NCBI RefSeq assembly: GCF_013282625.1
Contig: NZ_CP054020.1
Span: forward strand, 1,240,001 to 1,304,000
Direction of reading: 5' to 3'
Origin: Thiomicrorhabdus xiamenensis
GTDB taxonomy: Bacteria > Pseudomonadota > Gammaproteobacteria > Thiomicrospirales > Thiomicrospiraceae
DNA: 64,000 nt
Below the pieces are notes generated by a model, which had not been told where the DNA came from, made no database searches, and worked only from the letters and a program-made list of their open reading frames with translations. Positions 1 to 9,108 of this stretch are shown here, piece by piece. Within the stretch, counting starts at the first letter, position 1. The number at the start of each line of letters is the position of its first letter. The position numbers were made by a program, and so were the translations under genes.

Positions 1-7
1 GGAATTC

Positions 8-904
8 ATGGCTCAATATCGCAACCCTCCAAAACAAAAGGTGAACGGTATCGTTCTTCTTAATAAGCCGGCCGGAGTCTCATCCAACGGCATTATGCAG
101 CAGGTCAGACGTATTTTTAATGCGGAAAAGGCCGGACATACCGGTGCCTTGGACCCATTCGCAACCGGTTTGTTGCCGGTCTGTCTCGGAGAGGCAACCA
201 AAGTTTCCGGACTGCTTCTCGATTCCAATAAGCGCTATACGGCGACGTTAAAACTCGGCGAACAGAGCGATACCGGTGACACCGAAGGCGAGATCATCGC
301 CACCGCTGAAGTTCCTGAACTGAATGAGCAAAAGGTTGATCAGGTTTTGCAGCAGTTTAAGGGCGAAATCGAACAGATCCCTCCGATGTATTCGGCTCTG
401 AAACATCAGGGCAAACCGCTGTACTGGTATGCACGTCAGGGCATCGAAATCGAAAGGCCGGCGAGAAAAATCACCGTCTTTGACATCCAACTCAAGCAGT
501 TGCAAGAACGGGAGTTGGTATTTGATGTTCTTTGCTCAAAGGGAACTTATGTCCGTACCCTAGGTGAAGATATTGCCAAAGCGTTGGGAACGCTCGGTCA
601 CTTGACGGCATTGCACCGTACGCAAACAGGCAGTCTTAGTGGTGATGACATGCTAACGCTTGAAGAAATTGAACAACAGAAAGAAGCGTGTCTGAAACCG
701 ATTGATATTGCGCTGCAGCATCTGCCGGCGATTCATTTAAATGCGGAACAGAGCAAGCATCTGTTGCATGGCGGTATGCTGCGTCTGCCGCAGCCGGACA
801 GTGAACTGGTGCGTTTTTATAACGAGCAGAATGTCTGTATCGGCGTCGGCGAGTGGCACGAAACAAAACAACTCCTCAAACCCAAGCGTTTGTTTAACCT
901 TTAA
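8..904 (+). CDS. truB: tRNA pseudouridine(55) synthase TruB
   Basis: Converts U55 in the T-loop of tRNAs to pseudouridine. The motif GHTGALDPFATG holds the catalytic aspartate at about D49, and the N-terminal KVNGIVLLNKPAGVSSN is the usual TruB opening. Family length is about 300 aa and this is 298 aa, so the gene is complete. The start at position 8 follows a GGA at 1-3, and the window begins inside the presumed ribosome binding site. In related genomes rbfA lies just upstream and rpsO downstream; here two extra genes separate truB from rpsO. The next gene starts 22 bases after the stop, suggesting co-transcription. Confidence 0.97.
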   Translation: MAQYRNPPKQKVNGIVLLNKPAGVSSNGIMQQVRRIFNAEKAGHTGALDPFATGLLPVCLGEATKVSGLLLDSNKRYTATLKLGEQSDTGDTEGEIIATAEVPELNEQKVDQVLQQFKGEIEQIPPMYSALKHQGKPLYWYARQGIEIERPARKITVFDIQLKQLQERELVFDVLCSKGTYVRTLGEDIAKALGTLGHLTALHRTQTGSLSGDDMLTLEEIEQQKEACLKPIDIALQHLPAIHLNAEQSKHLLHGGMLRLPQPDSELVRFYNEQNVCIGVGEWHETKQLLKPKRLFNL

Positions 905-926
905 ATACTAGATTGACGGCCCAGGC

Positions 927-1808
927 ATGGAACAGATGCGTTTTATTACCGCCGACGGCATTTTGGATTTGCGCTCGGCAGCGGATTATCAGGCGGGACA
1001 CCTTAAAGAATCGACTTTGCTTCCCTTCGAATCCCTTTTCGAAAGTCTCAACCAGCTTCCGGCGGCACCCGCCGAACTGTTTCTGGTTGGCGATAAGGAT
1101 CAAATCGATACCGCCACACTTTTTCTCGATGCCAAAGGGTATGAGGTTAAAGGCTCTCTGGTTTTTCAGAATCATGAAGATATTGAGTTCTGGTCACAAC
1201 AGCTGGCTGATTTCTGGTGTACCGGTAAAGAATCGAAAATCCTCTGGAAACCGAGTACGCTGGTACAGGAATTTGCCGATAACTGGCTTCCTGAACTGCA
1301 GGGAAGAATGCCGGAAAAGCAACGTCCATTGGCTCTGGATATTGGCTGCGGCGGGGGACGTGATGCGGTTTTTCTCGCCAAACAACGTACTCAGGTGCTG
1401 GCGATCGATAAGGAACGTCGGGTATTAAAGCGCGCTAAAGAACTGGCTCATGCCAGTGGCGCTCAGCTGCAGTTTAAATGCTGTGACCTTAAGCAGGAAA
1501 GTTGTATTCCAGAAGAGGTTAAAGGACGACCTTTCGACATCATTTTGGGGGTTCGCTATCTGAACCGTGAACTTTTGCCGCAGCTGAAAAATCAGCTGGC
1601 ACCCGGCGGTTATTTTTTATGGCAGACCTTTGTTGATATCGGCGAGCCGATTGAATCCCCTAAAAACCCGAATTTTTTACTGAAACAAGGCGAGCTGCAG
1701 CAAGTTTTTTCAGGTTTTGAAATGATTGTTGATAGAATACAGCGGTTGGACGATGGACGACCACTAAATACTTTTATCGCTCGCAAACCGCTCGGTGATG
1801 ACAAATAA
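927..1808 (+). CDS. Rhodanese-like domain fused to class I SAM methyltransferase
   Basis: 293 aa. Residues about 5-90 read as a rhodanese fold (ILDLRSAADYQAGHL, then a GYEVKGSL ending). The active-site loop, expected to be Cys-x-x-G-x-R, is instead LVGDKDQI, so the catalytic cysteine is missing and this half is probably a binding module. Residues about 135-285 are a SAM-dependent methyltransferase, with motif I LDIGCGGGRDAVFLA and an acidic AIDKE at strand 2. The substrate is unknown; TehB- or UbiE-like small-molecule methylation is a guess. It sits 22 bases after truB and 24 before the next gene start, probably one transcript. M4 at 936 is an alternative start. Confidence 0.75.
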   Translation: MEQMRFITADGILDLRSAADYQAGHLKESTLLPFESLFESLNQLPAAPAELFLVGDKDQIDTATLFLDAKGYEVKGSLVFQNHEDIEFWSQQLADFWCTGKESKILWKPSTLVQEFADNWLPELQGRMPEKQRPLALDIGCGGGRDAVFLAKQRTQVLAIDKERRVLKRAKELAHASGAQLQFKCCDLKQESCIPEEVKGRPFDIILGVRYLNRELLPQLKNQLAPGGYFLWQTFVDIGEPIESPKNPNFLLKQGELQQVFSGFEMIVDRIQRLDDGRPLNTFIARKPLGDDK

Positions 1809-1832
1809 AAAAAGACAAGAAAAGGAGTGCCT

Positions 1833-2324
1833 ATGTTATCGATGACTGCCAAAGAGTTGTTCCGTTTTTTCCAGAATCACTTGATCTGTGAATCTTTGAC
1901 CCTTGAGGAAGTAGAAAAGCTGATGGCTTATCTGCAGGAAAGAGATTTCACAAAAGACGAAGTGATTTTTGATATCGGAGAAGTCGGAGATGCACTTGGT
2001 TTCGTTATGAATGGCCGCGTACAGTTTATCGGTCCGGACAAGGATAATGTCGCGGTAGGTACTCAAGGTGAAGGTTCCCTGATTGGTGAAATGTCTTTCT
2101 TCGATCGTAAACCTCGTGATTTGCGAATGAAGGCTTGTGGTAAGGAAGGGGTGACAATTTTGATGTTGACCCGTCCGATGTATGACCGTTTGAAAGTTGA
2201 AGAGCCGTTTATTGCAGTAAACATTCTGGAGAACACGATTGTCAGTCTGGATAATCTGGTGCGTCACATGGGTGAAGACATCTCGGCGCTGGGGCACTAT
2301 ATGCACGGTTTCGGCCGCCAATAG
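1833..2324 (+). CDS. Small cyclic-nucleotide-binding (CRP-like sensor) domain protein
   Basis: 163 aa made almost entirely of one cNMP-binding beta-roll: FTKDEVIFDIGEVGDALGFVMNG followed by the phosphate-binding cassette around GSLIGEMSFFDRKPRDLRM. The cassette keeps the Gly-Glu and an Arg, so cAMP or cGMP binding is plausible but not certain. There is no helix-turn-helix, so it is not a CRP-type transcription factor by itself. I chose the ATG at 1833 because AAAGGAG at 1821-1827 sits five bases upstream; a GTG six bases earlier is in frame but overlaps that ribosome binding site. Its target or partner is unknown. A terminator follows at 2344-2419. Confidence 0.78.
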   Translation: MLSMTAKELFRFFQNHLICESLTLEEVEKLMAYLQERDFTKDEVIFDIGEVGDALGFVMNGRVQFIGPDKDNVAVGTQGEGSLIGEMSFFDRKPRDLRMKACGKEGVTILMLTRPMYDRLKVEEPFIAVNILENTIVSLDNLVRHMGEDISALGHYMHGFGRQ

Positions 2325-2343
2325 TTCCTGAAAGAGCTAAAAC

Positions 2344-2419
2344 GCCCTCACTCTTTGTTGCACTTCGCTTATTTAGTTTTACTGAACTGCGTTTAGTGCG
2401 CCTTGATTGAGGGCTTTTT
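2344..2419 (+). terminator. Rho-independent terminator after the truB cluster
   Basis: GCCCTCA at 2344-2350 pairs with TGAGGGC at 2408-2414, followed by TTTTTA. The loop is long and has internal pairing potential. Confidence 0.6.
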
Positions 2420-2475
2420 ATTGTCTTTAGAAAGCCTCTTTGAAGACGATAATGGACGAATAATTACTTAAATGG

Positions 2476-2503
2476 TTGACTCTTAAGCAAAAACCATTAA
2501 AAT
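2476..2503 (+). promoter_or_regulatory. Sigma70-type promoter for rpsO
   Basis: TTGACT at 2476-2481 and TAAAAT at 2498-2503 with a 16-base spacer, about 70 bases before the rpsO start. Confidence 0.65.
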
Positions 2504-2573
2504 TCACGGCTTATTTCTGTCATCGGTTGCGGAAATAGGCTTTTATTAAAACCGATCTAATTGGAGATAACCC

Positions 2574-2840
2574 ATGTTTGATGCTGAAACTAAAGCAAAA
2601 ATCATCGCTGAATACGCGACTTGTGAAAACGATACTGGTTCACCAGAAGTTCAAGTAGCACTTCTAACTCACCGTATTACTTACCTAACTGAGCACTTTA
2701 AAGCACACAAACAAGATAACCATTCTCGTACTGGTCTTTTGCGTTTGGTTAGCCGTCGTCGTAAGCTTTTGGATTACCTTCACAAGAAAGACGGTGAAAG
2801 ATACCTTTCATTGATCAAGCGTCTAGGTCTACGTAAGTAA
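2574..2840 (+). CDS. rpsO: 30S ribosomal protein S15
   Basis: Primary 16S rRNA-binding protein of the small-subunit platform. 88 aa, matching the family length, with the usual [21 protein letters not shown] and [10 protein letters not shown] segments. Upstream AATTGGAGATAACCC supplies a good ribosome binding site. Codon use is shifted to CTT/CTA leucine and CGT arginine compared with truB, as expected for a very highly expressed gene. It has its own promoter and a strong terminator. Confidence 0.99.
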   Translation: MFDAETKAKIIAEYATCENDTGSPEVQVALLTHRITYLTEHFKAHKQDNHSRTGLLRLVSRRRKLLDYLHKKDGERYLSLIKRLGLRK

Positions 2841-2875
2841 GCTTTTACGCACTTGTAATCCATTTTGGATGACTG

Positions 2876-2904
2876 AAAAAACCCCGCATCGTCGGGGTTT
2901 TTTT
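2876..2904 (+). terminator. Terminator of rpsO
   Basis: AAAAAACCCCG, a short loop, then CGGGG and a run of seven T. The strong GC stem (2882-2886 with 2893-2897) separates rpsO from the following genes. Confidence 0.9.
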
Positions 2905-2986
2905 GTATCTGCTAAATTAAATATTACCGTCATGTGACAAGTTTTCTTGCGTGTGATAGTTTATAGCCTCTTTTAGAGGAGAAGTA

Positions 2987-3478
2987 ATGACACTGAAAAC
3001 AAATAGAGTGTGTCAGCCGTGTACCGCCTGTTGTGACGGCTGGGTGCAAATCAAGGTCAAAGGCTGCGAGGCCTATCCGGGAAGACCCTGTCCACATAGC
3101 ACCGGCAGTGGATGCGACGACTATCACAATCGTCCTGTAGATCCATGCCGAAAGTTCGAATGTGCATGGGTTAAAGAGGGGTCTTACCTTCCGGATGATT
3201 TCAGACCCGACCAATGCGGTGCTCTGGTGATCGACAATGTGTTGCAATGGCAGGGAATGGACGTCGATCTTGCCGTACCGGTCGGTCGGGAAATTCCGCT
3301 AGAGACATTGAATTGGCTCAAAAGTTATGCCGAACAGAAGATGCGACCGCTGATTTATCAGCAACAGCCAGCTAACCGCCGCAAACTGGTTAAGAATCCG
3401 TTAACACTGGCGCATGGACCGCCGGCCTTTCAGGAATGGCTTCAGCAGAAGCTCGAATCGGGTGAGAAGCTCTGGTAA
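2987..3478 (+). CDS. YkgJ-like cysteine-cluster protein (putative Zn/Fe-binding)
   Basis: 163 aa. Cysteines cluster at the N-terminus (CQPCTACC) and recur in GRPCPH, GSGCDDY, DPCRKFEC and DQCGAL. This pattern is typical of the YkgJ/UPF0153 family of presumed metal-chelating proteins of unknown function. There is no signal peptide or membrane segment, so it should be cytoplasmic. The ATG at 2987 is preceded by GAGGAGA. It lies alone between two terminators, in the place where rpsO and pnp are usually adjacent. The function is not known. Confidence 0.75.
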   Translation: MTLKTNRVCQPCTACCDGWVQIKVKGCEAYPGRPCPHSTGSGCDDYHNRPVDPCRKFECAWVKEGSYLPDDFRPDQCGALVIDNVLQWQGMDVDLAVPVGREIPLETLNWLKSYAEQKMRPLIYQQQPANRRKLVKNPLTLAHGPPAFQEWLQQKLESGEKLW

Positions 3479-3515
3479 ATATCGAGCGCTCTCCGAGCCT
3501 CCTGTGTTTAGAGTG

Positions 3516-3557
3516 AAAATAGGACAGAAAAAATTGTTTTTTCTGTCCTATTTTTTT
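3516..3557 (+). terminator. Terminator after the YkgJ-like gene
   Basis: AATAGGACAGAAAA at 3518-3531 pairs with its complement ending at about 3552, followed by a T run to 3557. The stem is nearly perfect, with a four-base loop. Confidence 0.88.
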
Positions 3558-3604
3558 GTCAAAGTCAGTAGAATGTTAGCCCTGTAATCGATTTATTATT
3601 CGAA

Positions 3605-3714
3605 TTGAGTCTGTAAACCCTAACAAGCCTGAATCCCTAAGGCAGATGTTTATCAAGCATGCGTACTATATAACTGCTTTAACGCTGTTTTAGGGATTCA
3701 GGTTTCGGACTCAA
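3605..3714 (+). promoter_or_regulatory. Long hairpin leader of pnp (likely RNase III / PNPase autoregulation site)
   Basis: CCTGAATCCCTAA (3628-3640) and TTAGGGATTCAGG (3690-3702) are a perfect 13-bp inverted repeat with a 49-base loop. Outside it TTGAGTC (3605-3611) can pair with GACTCAA (3708-3714). The structure ends 33 bases before the pnp start. In E. coli a long pnp leader stem is cut by RNase III and then degraded by PNPase, which autoregulates pnp. Position and shape fit that model, but cleavage is inference. Confidence 0.6.
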
Positions 3715-3747
3715 ATTTATATCTGAAACCTAATGAAAGGATTTTGC

Positions 3748-5838
3748 ATGTCAAAAATCACTGCGGCTTTCCAATATGGAAAACATCAAGTTACTCTAGA
3801 AACCGGTGAAATCGCCCGTCAGGCTGATGGTGCCGTTATGATCGGCATGGGGGACACCCGCGTTCTGGTTACGGTCGTTGCCGCAAAAAGTGCCAACGAA
3901 GGTCAGGACTTCTTTCCGCTGACGGTTAATTACCAGGAAAAAGCCTACGCGGCCGGTAAGATTCCTGGTGGCTTCTTGAAACGCGAAGGGCGTCCGTCTG
4001 AAAACGAGACCCTGACTTCACGTTTGATCGACCGTCCGATCCGTCCTCTTTTCCCGAAAGGTTTCTATAACGAAGTTCAGATTATTGCGACCGTAGTTGC
4101 GCTGGATCCTGAAGTCGGTTCTGAAGTTCCGGCTATGCTGGGTACTTCGGCGGCTCTGGCTATTTCCGGGATTCCGTTTAGCGGTCCGATCGGTGCGGCG
4201 ATTATCGGTTACAAGGATGGCGAGTATCTGTTAAACCCGAGTAAAGAAGAACTGATGGAATCAGATCTTGAGTTGAGTGTCGCTGGTACCAAAGAAGCGG
4301 TTCTGATGGTTGAATCCGAAGCGTCCGAACTCTCCGAAGACATCATGCTGGGTGCGGTGGTTCACGGTCATCAGGAAATGCAGATCGCGATCGAAGCGAT
4401 TGAAAGTTTCGCTGCTGAAGCCGGTAAACCTGCATGGGATTGGCAGCCGCCTGCGGAAAATACCGAATTGAAAGACGCCGTTTTTAATCTGGTTGAAGCA
4501 GATGTTGCCGAAGCTTATCTGATCTCTGACAAGATGGATCGCTATGCGGCTTTGGATGCAGCGAAAAGCAAAGCACTGGAAACTTTGTCACAAAGCGAAG
4601 AAAACCCTGATGGTTTCAGCGAAAAAGAGATCGAAGGCATGTTTGCCAAAGTACAGAAGAGTATCGTTCGTGGCCGTATTATCGCCGGTGAGAAGCGTAT
4701 CGACGGGCGAGACACTCAGACGGTTCGTACGATCGACTGTCAGGTTGGTGTTCTTCCTCAGGTTCACGGTTCAGCGCTGTTTACCCGCGGTGAAACTCAG
4801 GCGTTGGTCGTAACGACACTGGGTACAGAAAAGGATGCCAAGATTGTTGACGAATTGACCGGTTCCTACCATGACCGTTTTATGCTGCACTACAACTTCC
4901 CTCCATTCTCGGTAGGTGAGTGTGGTCGTGTCGGTAGCCCTGGTCGCCGTGAAATCGGTCACGGTATGTTGGCGCGTCGCGGTGTGGCTGCAATGTTGCC
5001 GACCGAAGCGGAATTCCCTTATACCATCCGTGTGGTATCGGAAATTACCGAGTCCAACGGTTCCAGTTCGATGGCATCAGTATGTGGTACTTCGATGTCT
5101 CTGATGCATGCCGGTGTTCCGATCGCTTCGCCGGTCGCAGGTATCGCGATGGGCTTGATCAAGGAAGAGTCCGGTTTTGCGGTTCTGTCTGATATCTTGG
5201 GTGACGAAGATCACCTTGGCGATATGGACTTCAAAGTAGCCGGTACCGATCAGGGGATCACCGCTTTGCAGATGGACATCAAGATCAACGGTATTACCGA
5301 AGAGATTATGCGCATTGCATTGGATCAGGCAAAAGCCGGACGCCTGCATATTCTGGGCGAGATGTCCAAGGCGATCACGCACTCGAATCAGGAAGTCGCC
5401 ACTACGGCACCTCGCTTCTTTACCATGAAAGTGAAGCCGGAAAAAGTGCGCGAAATCATCGGTAAAGGTGGGGCGACCATTCGCTCGATTACCGAAGAGA
5501 GTGGTTGCGTCATCGAGCTGGATGACGACGGTAATGTGAAAATTGCCGCTGTTGACGGTGATGCGGCGCAAATCGCGATCGACAAGATCAACGAGATTAT
5601 CGCTGAACCGGAAATCGGCAGAACTTACGAGGCTGTGGTTAAGAAGATTGTTGATTTCGGTGCTTTTGTCGCTTATATGCCGGGTCGTGAAGGTCTGGTG
5701 CATGTTTCACAGATCGCCAAAGAACGTGTTGAAGACGTTAACGATTATCTGAAAGAGGGGCAGGAGATCCGTGTCAAACTGACCGATATCGACAAGCAGG
5801 GGCGTGTGAAACTTTCAATGACGGCCGTTGAAGACTAA
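3748..5838 (+). CDS. pnp: Polyribonucleotide nucleotidyltransferase (PNPase)
   Basis: 3'-to-5' phosphorolytic exoribonuclease and a core degradosome enzyme. About 696 aa from the ATG at 3748, close to the E. coli 711 aa. The order is RNase PH-like domain 1 ([15 protein letters not shown]), linker, RNase PH-like domain 2, KH domain with [10 protein letters not shown] (about 550-610) and C-terminal S1 domain ending [11 protein letters not shown] moved the start from an in-frame ATG at 3733 to 3748 because AAAGG at 3736-3740 gives good spacing and homologues begin at this point. The leader carries a long hairpin and the gene ends at a strong terminator. Confidence 0.98.
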   Translation: MSKITAAFQYGKHQVTLETGEIARQADGAVMIGMGDTRVLVTVVAAKSANEGQDFFPLTVNYQEKAYAAGKIPGGFLKREGRPSENETLTSRLIDRPIRPLFPKGFYNEVQIIATVVALDPEVGSEVPAMLGTSAALAISGIPFSGPIGAAIIGYKDGEYLLNPSKEELMESDLELSVAGTKEAVLMVESEASELSEDIMLGAVVHGHQEMQIAIEAIESFAAEAGKPAWDWQPPAENTELKDAVFNLVEADVAEAYLISDKMDRYAALDAAKSKALETLSQSEENPDGFSEKEIEGMFAKVQKSIVRGRIIAGEKRIDGRDTQTVRTIDCQVGVLPQVHGSALFTRGETQALVVTTLGTEKDAKIVDELTGSYHDRFMLHYNFPPFSVGECGRVGSPGRREIGHGMLARRGVAAMLPTEAEFPYTIRVVSEITESNGSSSMASVCGTSMSLMHAGVPIASPVAGIAMGLIKEESGFAVLSDILGDEDHLGDMDFKVAGTDQGITALQMDIKINGITEEIMRIALDQAKAGRLHILGEMSKAITHSNQEVATTAPRFFTMKVKPEKVREIIGKGGATIRSITEESGCVIELDDDGNVKIAAVDGDAAQIAIDKINEIIAEPEIGRTYEAVVKKIVDFGAFVAYMPGREGLVHVSQIAKERVEDVNDYLKEGQEIRVKLTDIDKQGRVKLSMTAVED

Positions 5839-5859
5839 GCGGTTGTAATCATTGTCCTG

Positions 5860-5887
5860 AAAAGCCATTCTTACGAATGGCTTTTTT
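5860..5887 (+). terminator. Terminator of pnp
   Basis: AAAAGCCATTC (5860-5870) pairs with GAATGGCTTTT (5875-5885), four-base loop, T run. Confidence 0.92.
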
Positions 5888-6033
5888 GTCTACAGAAGGA
5901 AATAAATTCGCTTCGAAGTACAGGCTGAGTAAACACTTAAAAGAATAATAGAGTCAAAAGGTTATGCTGAGTATTTAAACTCATTACTCAGCTCTATTAG
6001 TACTTCGGGACAGCAAATAACAGAGAGACATAT

Positions 6034-8955
6034 ATGAGTCGAAAATTACATCCCGCCTTTGAATATATCGGTGCAACAGAAATTGAAACCCTGAAACTTT
6101 CGGTCGAGCATTATCGTCATAAAATCACCGGAGCAGAGCATTACCATCTTGCGGCGGATGATCCGCAGAATGTTTTTATGGTGGCTTTGCGCACGGTACC
6201 GATGGATTCTACCGGTGTGGCGCATATTCTTGAACATACGGTGTTGTGCGGTTCGGAAAAATACCCGGTGCGCGACCCTTTCTTCATGATGATTCGCCGT
6301 TCTTTGAATACCTTTATGAACGCCTTTACCTCGAGCGACTGGACCGCTTATCCGTTTGCTACCGAAAATCGCAAGGATTTCCAGAATCTGTTGCAGGTCT
6401 ATCTGGATGCAGTTTTCTTTCCGAATCTCGATCCGCTGGATTTTGCACAGGAAGGCCACCGTTTCGAGTTCGAGGAGATGGATAATCCGCAATCGAAACT
6501 GACCTACAAAGGGGTGGTTTTCAACGAGATGAAAGGGGCTATGAGTTCACCGGTTTCAACCTTATGGCAGACACTGACAACAGAACTCTATCCGACCAGT
6601 ACTTACCACTATAATTCCGGCGGGGAACCGGAAGATATTCCGGATTTGAGCTATCAGCAACTTAAAGATTTCCATCAGTTGCATTACCACCCGTCCAATT
6701 CCGTGTTTATGACTTATGGCGATATTTCCGCCTATGAACATCAGGAGCAGTTTGAATTGCTGGCTCTTGAGCGTTTCAAAGATGCGGTAAAACAGATCGA
6801 AGTATCGACCGAGCAGCGCTATTCCGAGCCAAAGCGCGTGCAGCACAGCTATGCACTAGATGAGGAGGAAACGGCTAAAAAAACTTATATCAATATTGCC
6901 TGGTTGCTGGGTGAAAACAAAGACCCTCTGGAAGTTCTCAAAGGGCATCTGCTGTCGGCGGTTCTGCTGGACAACTCCGCTTCACCGATGCGTCAGGTGT
7001 TGGAGAACACTGATCTGGCCGAAGCACCATCACCGCTTTGCGGTTTTGAAGAATCCAATAAAGAGATGGCGTTTGTCCTTGGTGTGCAGGGTTCTGAGGC
7101 GGAGAATACCGAAGCCTTCGAAAAACTGATACTGGATGAATTACAACGCATTGCTAAAGAAGGTGTTGATCAGGGACAGTTGGAAGCGATGCTGCATCAG
7201 TTGGAACTGTCTCAGCGTGAAGTCGGTGGTGACTCTTACCCATATGGTCTACAGCTGATTCTGCACGCTCTGTCCGGTGCAATGCATGGCGGCGATCCGA
7301 TCGCTCTGCTGGATGTCGATGCAGCATTGAAAGAGCTTGAAGAAGAGATCAAGGATCCGAACTTTATCCCGGGGTTGGTGCAGAGCTGGTTGCTGGACAA
7401 TCCGCACAGAGTTACTTTGACAATGGTTCCGGATAAGGAATTGTCGGCGCAAAAAGAACAAGCGGAAAAAGAAAAACTGGCCCAGATTCAGGCCCAATTA
7501 TCGGACGAAGAGAAACAGGCCATTGTTGAACAGGCATTAGCTTTGCATGAACGTCAGGGTATGCACGACGATCCTTCTCTGTTACCGGAGGTGACTAAAG
7601 AGGACATTCCGGTCGATATTAAAAACCCGCAGGGTGAAAAAAGTCGTCTGGGCGATCTGCCGGTGACTGACTTCGTCTGTGGCAGTAACGGTATTACTTA
7701 CCAGCAGATGATTATGCAGCTTCCGGAATTGAGCCAGCATGAACAGGCGATTATGCCGTTGTTTAGCAGCACCTTGACCGAAATTGGTTCGGCCGGCCGC
7801 GGTTATCTTGATACTCAGGCCTATCAGGCGGCGGTGACCGGGGGATTCGGTGCCCGAACGGCGCTGCGCGAAGATCTTAACGACAGCGCTCGTTTCCATA
7901 GTCACTATGTATTGAGTTCCAAAGCATTGGATCGCAATGTCTCTGCAATGAGCGAGTTACTGGCCGAGACGCTCTACCAGCCGAACTATACGGAGCATAG
8001 CCGTTTGCAGGATCTGTTTGCACACATTCGCGCCGGCATCGATCAGGGAATTACCGGCAGCGGCCATATGCACGCCATGATGGCGTCTATGCAGCAGTTT
8101 TCTCCGATTGCCCGTTGGAAATTCGAACGCAGCGGATTTGCCGGCGTTCGTTTCATTAAAGAGTTCTATCAGGAGCTTCAGACGTCGCCGGAGAAAATCG
8201 AACAGCTGTCCAGCGATCTTAAAGGGATTGCCGATAAGATCGCATGCGCTTCGAAGCAAGCACTGGTGGTCAGCGATGAAAATGGAATCGATAATGCCTT
8301 GGCGGCTGTCGAATCTTACTGGCAGGATAAGGCTTCGACCGCTTCGCAAGGCGAATTCAGTTTGAGTGCATCCGGAACGGCCGTTAAACAGGCGTGGATT
8401 ACCAGTACGCAGGTGAATTTCTGCGCCATGGCTTATCCGACGGTGGCAGCCGGACATCCGGATGCTCCGAAACTGGCCGTATTGGGTGCCTGTCTGCGCA
8501 ACGGCTTTTTGCATACAGCGGTGCGTGAAAAAGGCGGCGCCTATGGCGGCGGCGCGACTTATAACCCGGAAGCCTCCGGATTTGTTTTCTACTCCTATCG
8601 TGACCCGCGTTTGATGGAAACTTACGACGACTTTGCACGTGCCAAAGAGTGGTTGATGTCTGCTGAAGCAACTCAGGCCAAGGTCGATGAAGCGATTCTG
8701 AACGTTATCTCGGCAATGGATAAACCGGGCTCTCCGGCGGGAGAAGTCAAAAAAGCGTTTTTCCAGGAGTTGTACGGACGTACTTATGAAATTCGTATGG
8801 CTTACCGACAAGGCGTTATTTCAACGACCATCGAGGAGTTACGTGAGTTGGCTGATAAGTATTTCAAAGCGGAACGGGCATCCTATGCTGTCTTGACTCA
8901 GGCGGCTTCGCAGGAAATGCTTAAAGATCAGGGCTTTGACTGCTTCCAGCTGTAA
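6034..8955 (+). CDS. PreP-like M16C zinc metalloprotease
   Basis: 973 aa insulinase-superfamily peptidase. The inverted zinc motif HILEH is at H64-E67-H68, and the downstream Glu is probably in VVFNEMKG (about 175). The LCGSEKYPVRDPFFMM segment and four-domain length match presequence protease/M16C, which degrades unfolded peptides inside a closed chamber. The second half carries the inactive-type repeats and the REKGGAYGGGATY segment that completes the active site. No signal peptide is visible, so it is likely cytoplasmic. AGAGAGA precedes the ATG. It is a single-gene unit flanked by terminators. Confidence 0.9.
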   Translation: MSRKLHPAFEYIGATEIETLKLSVEHYRHKITGAEHYHLAADDPQNVFMVALRTVPMDSTGVAHILEHTVLCGSEKYPVRDPFFMMIRRSLNTFMNAFTSSDWTAYPFATENRKDFQNLLQVYLDAVFFPNLDPLDFAQEGHRFEFEEMDNPQSKLTYKGVVFNEMKGAMSSPVSTLWQTLTTELYPTSTYHYNSGGEPEDIPDLSYQQLKDFHQLHYHPSNSVFMTYGDISAYEHQEQFELLALERFKDAVKQIEVSTEQRYSEPKRVQHSYALDEEETAKKTYINIAWLLGENKDPLEVLKGHLLSAVLLDNSASPMRQVLENTDLAEAPSPLCGFEESNKEMAFVLGVQGSEAENTEAFEKLILDELQRIAKEGVDQGQLEAMLHQLELSQREVGGDSYPYGLQLILHALSGAMHGGDPIALLDVDAALKELEEEIKDPNFIPGLVQSWLLDNPHRVTLTMVPDKELSAQKEQAEKEKLAQIQAQLSDEEKQAIVEQALALHERQGMHDDPSLLPEVTKEDIPVDIKNPQGEKSRLGDLPVTDFVCGSNGITYQQMIMQLPELSQHEQAIMPLFSSTLTEIGSAGRGYLDTQAYQAAVTGGFGARTALREDLNDSARFHSHYVLSSKALDRNVSAMSELLAETLYQPNYTEHSRLQDLFAHIRAGIDQGITGSGHMHAMMASMQQFSPIARWKFERSGFAGVRFIKEFYQELQTSPEKIEQLSSDLKGIADKIACASKQALVVSDENGIDNALAAVESYWQDKASTASQGEFSLSASGTAVKQAWITSTQVNFCAMAYPTVAAGHPDAPKLAVLGACLRNGFLHTAVREKGGAYGGGATYNPEASGFVFYSYRDPRLMETYDDFARAKEWLMSAEATQAKVDEAILNVISAMDKPGSPAGEVKKAFFQELYGRTYEIRMAYRQGVISTTIEELRELADKYFKAERASYAVLTQAASQEMLKDQGFDCFQL

Positions 8956-8978
8956 CAATTAGCATTAGCCTGTAACTG

Positions 8979-9041
8979 AACCGTCTGTATTTGCCTCGCT
9001 CGCGTAATTTTCGAAAGTGAGACAAGTACCGACGGTTTTTT
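8979..9041 (+). terminator. Terminator of the M16C protease gene
   Basis: AACCGTC (8979-8985) pairs with GACGGTT (9031-9037), followed by a T run. An inner GCCTC/GAGAC pairing extends the stem. Confidence 0.7.
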
Positions 9042-9108
9042 TATTTGCCTCAAGTTATGCTGAGTTTAGTTTATGGTAAGCTAAAACACCTATCGTGTAG
9101 TCTCTAGA

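Noticed and set aside
913-1428. 171-residue frame overlapping the methyltransferase gene
   Set aside because: It overlaps in another frame, and the recognisable domains are in the 927-1808 frame.
7957-8811. 284-residue frame antisense to the M16C protease
   Set aside because: Shadow of the strong coding sequence on the plus strand, no family resemblance.
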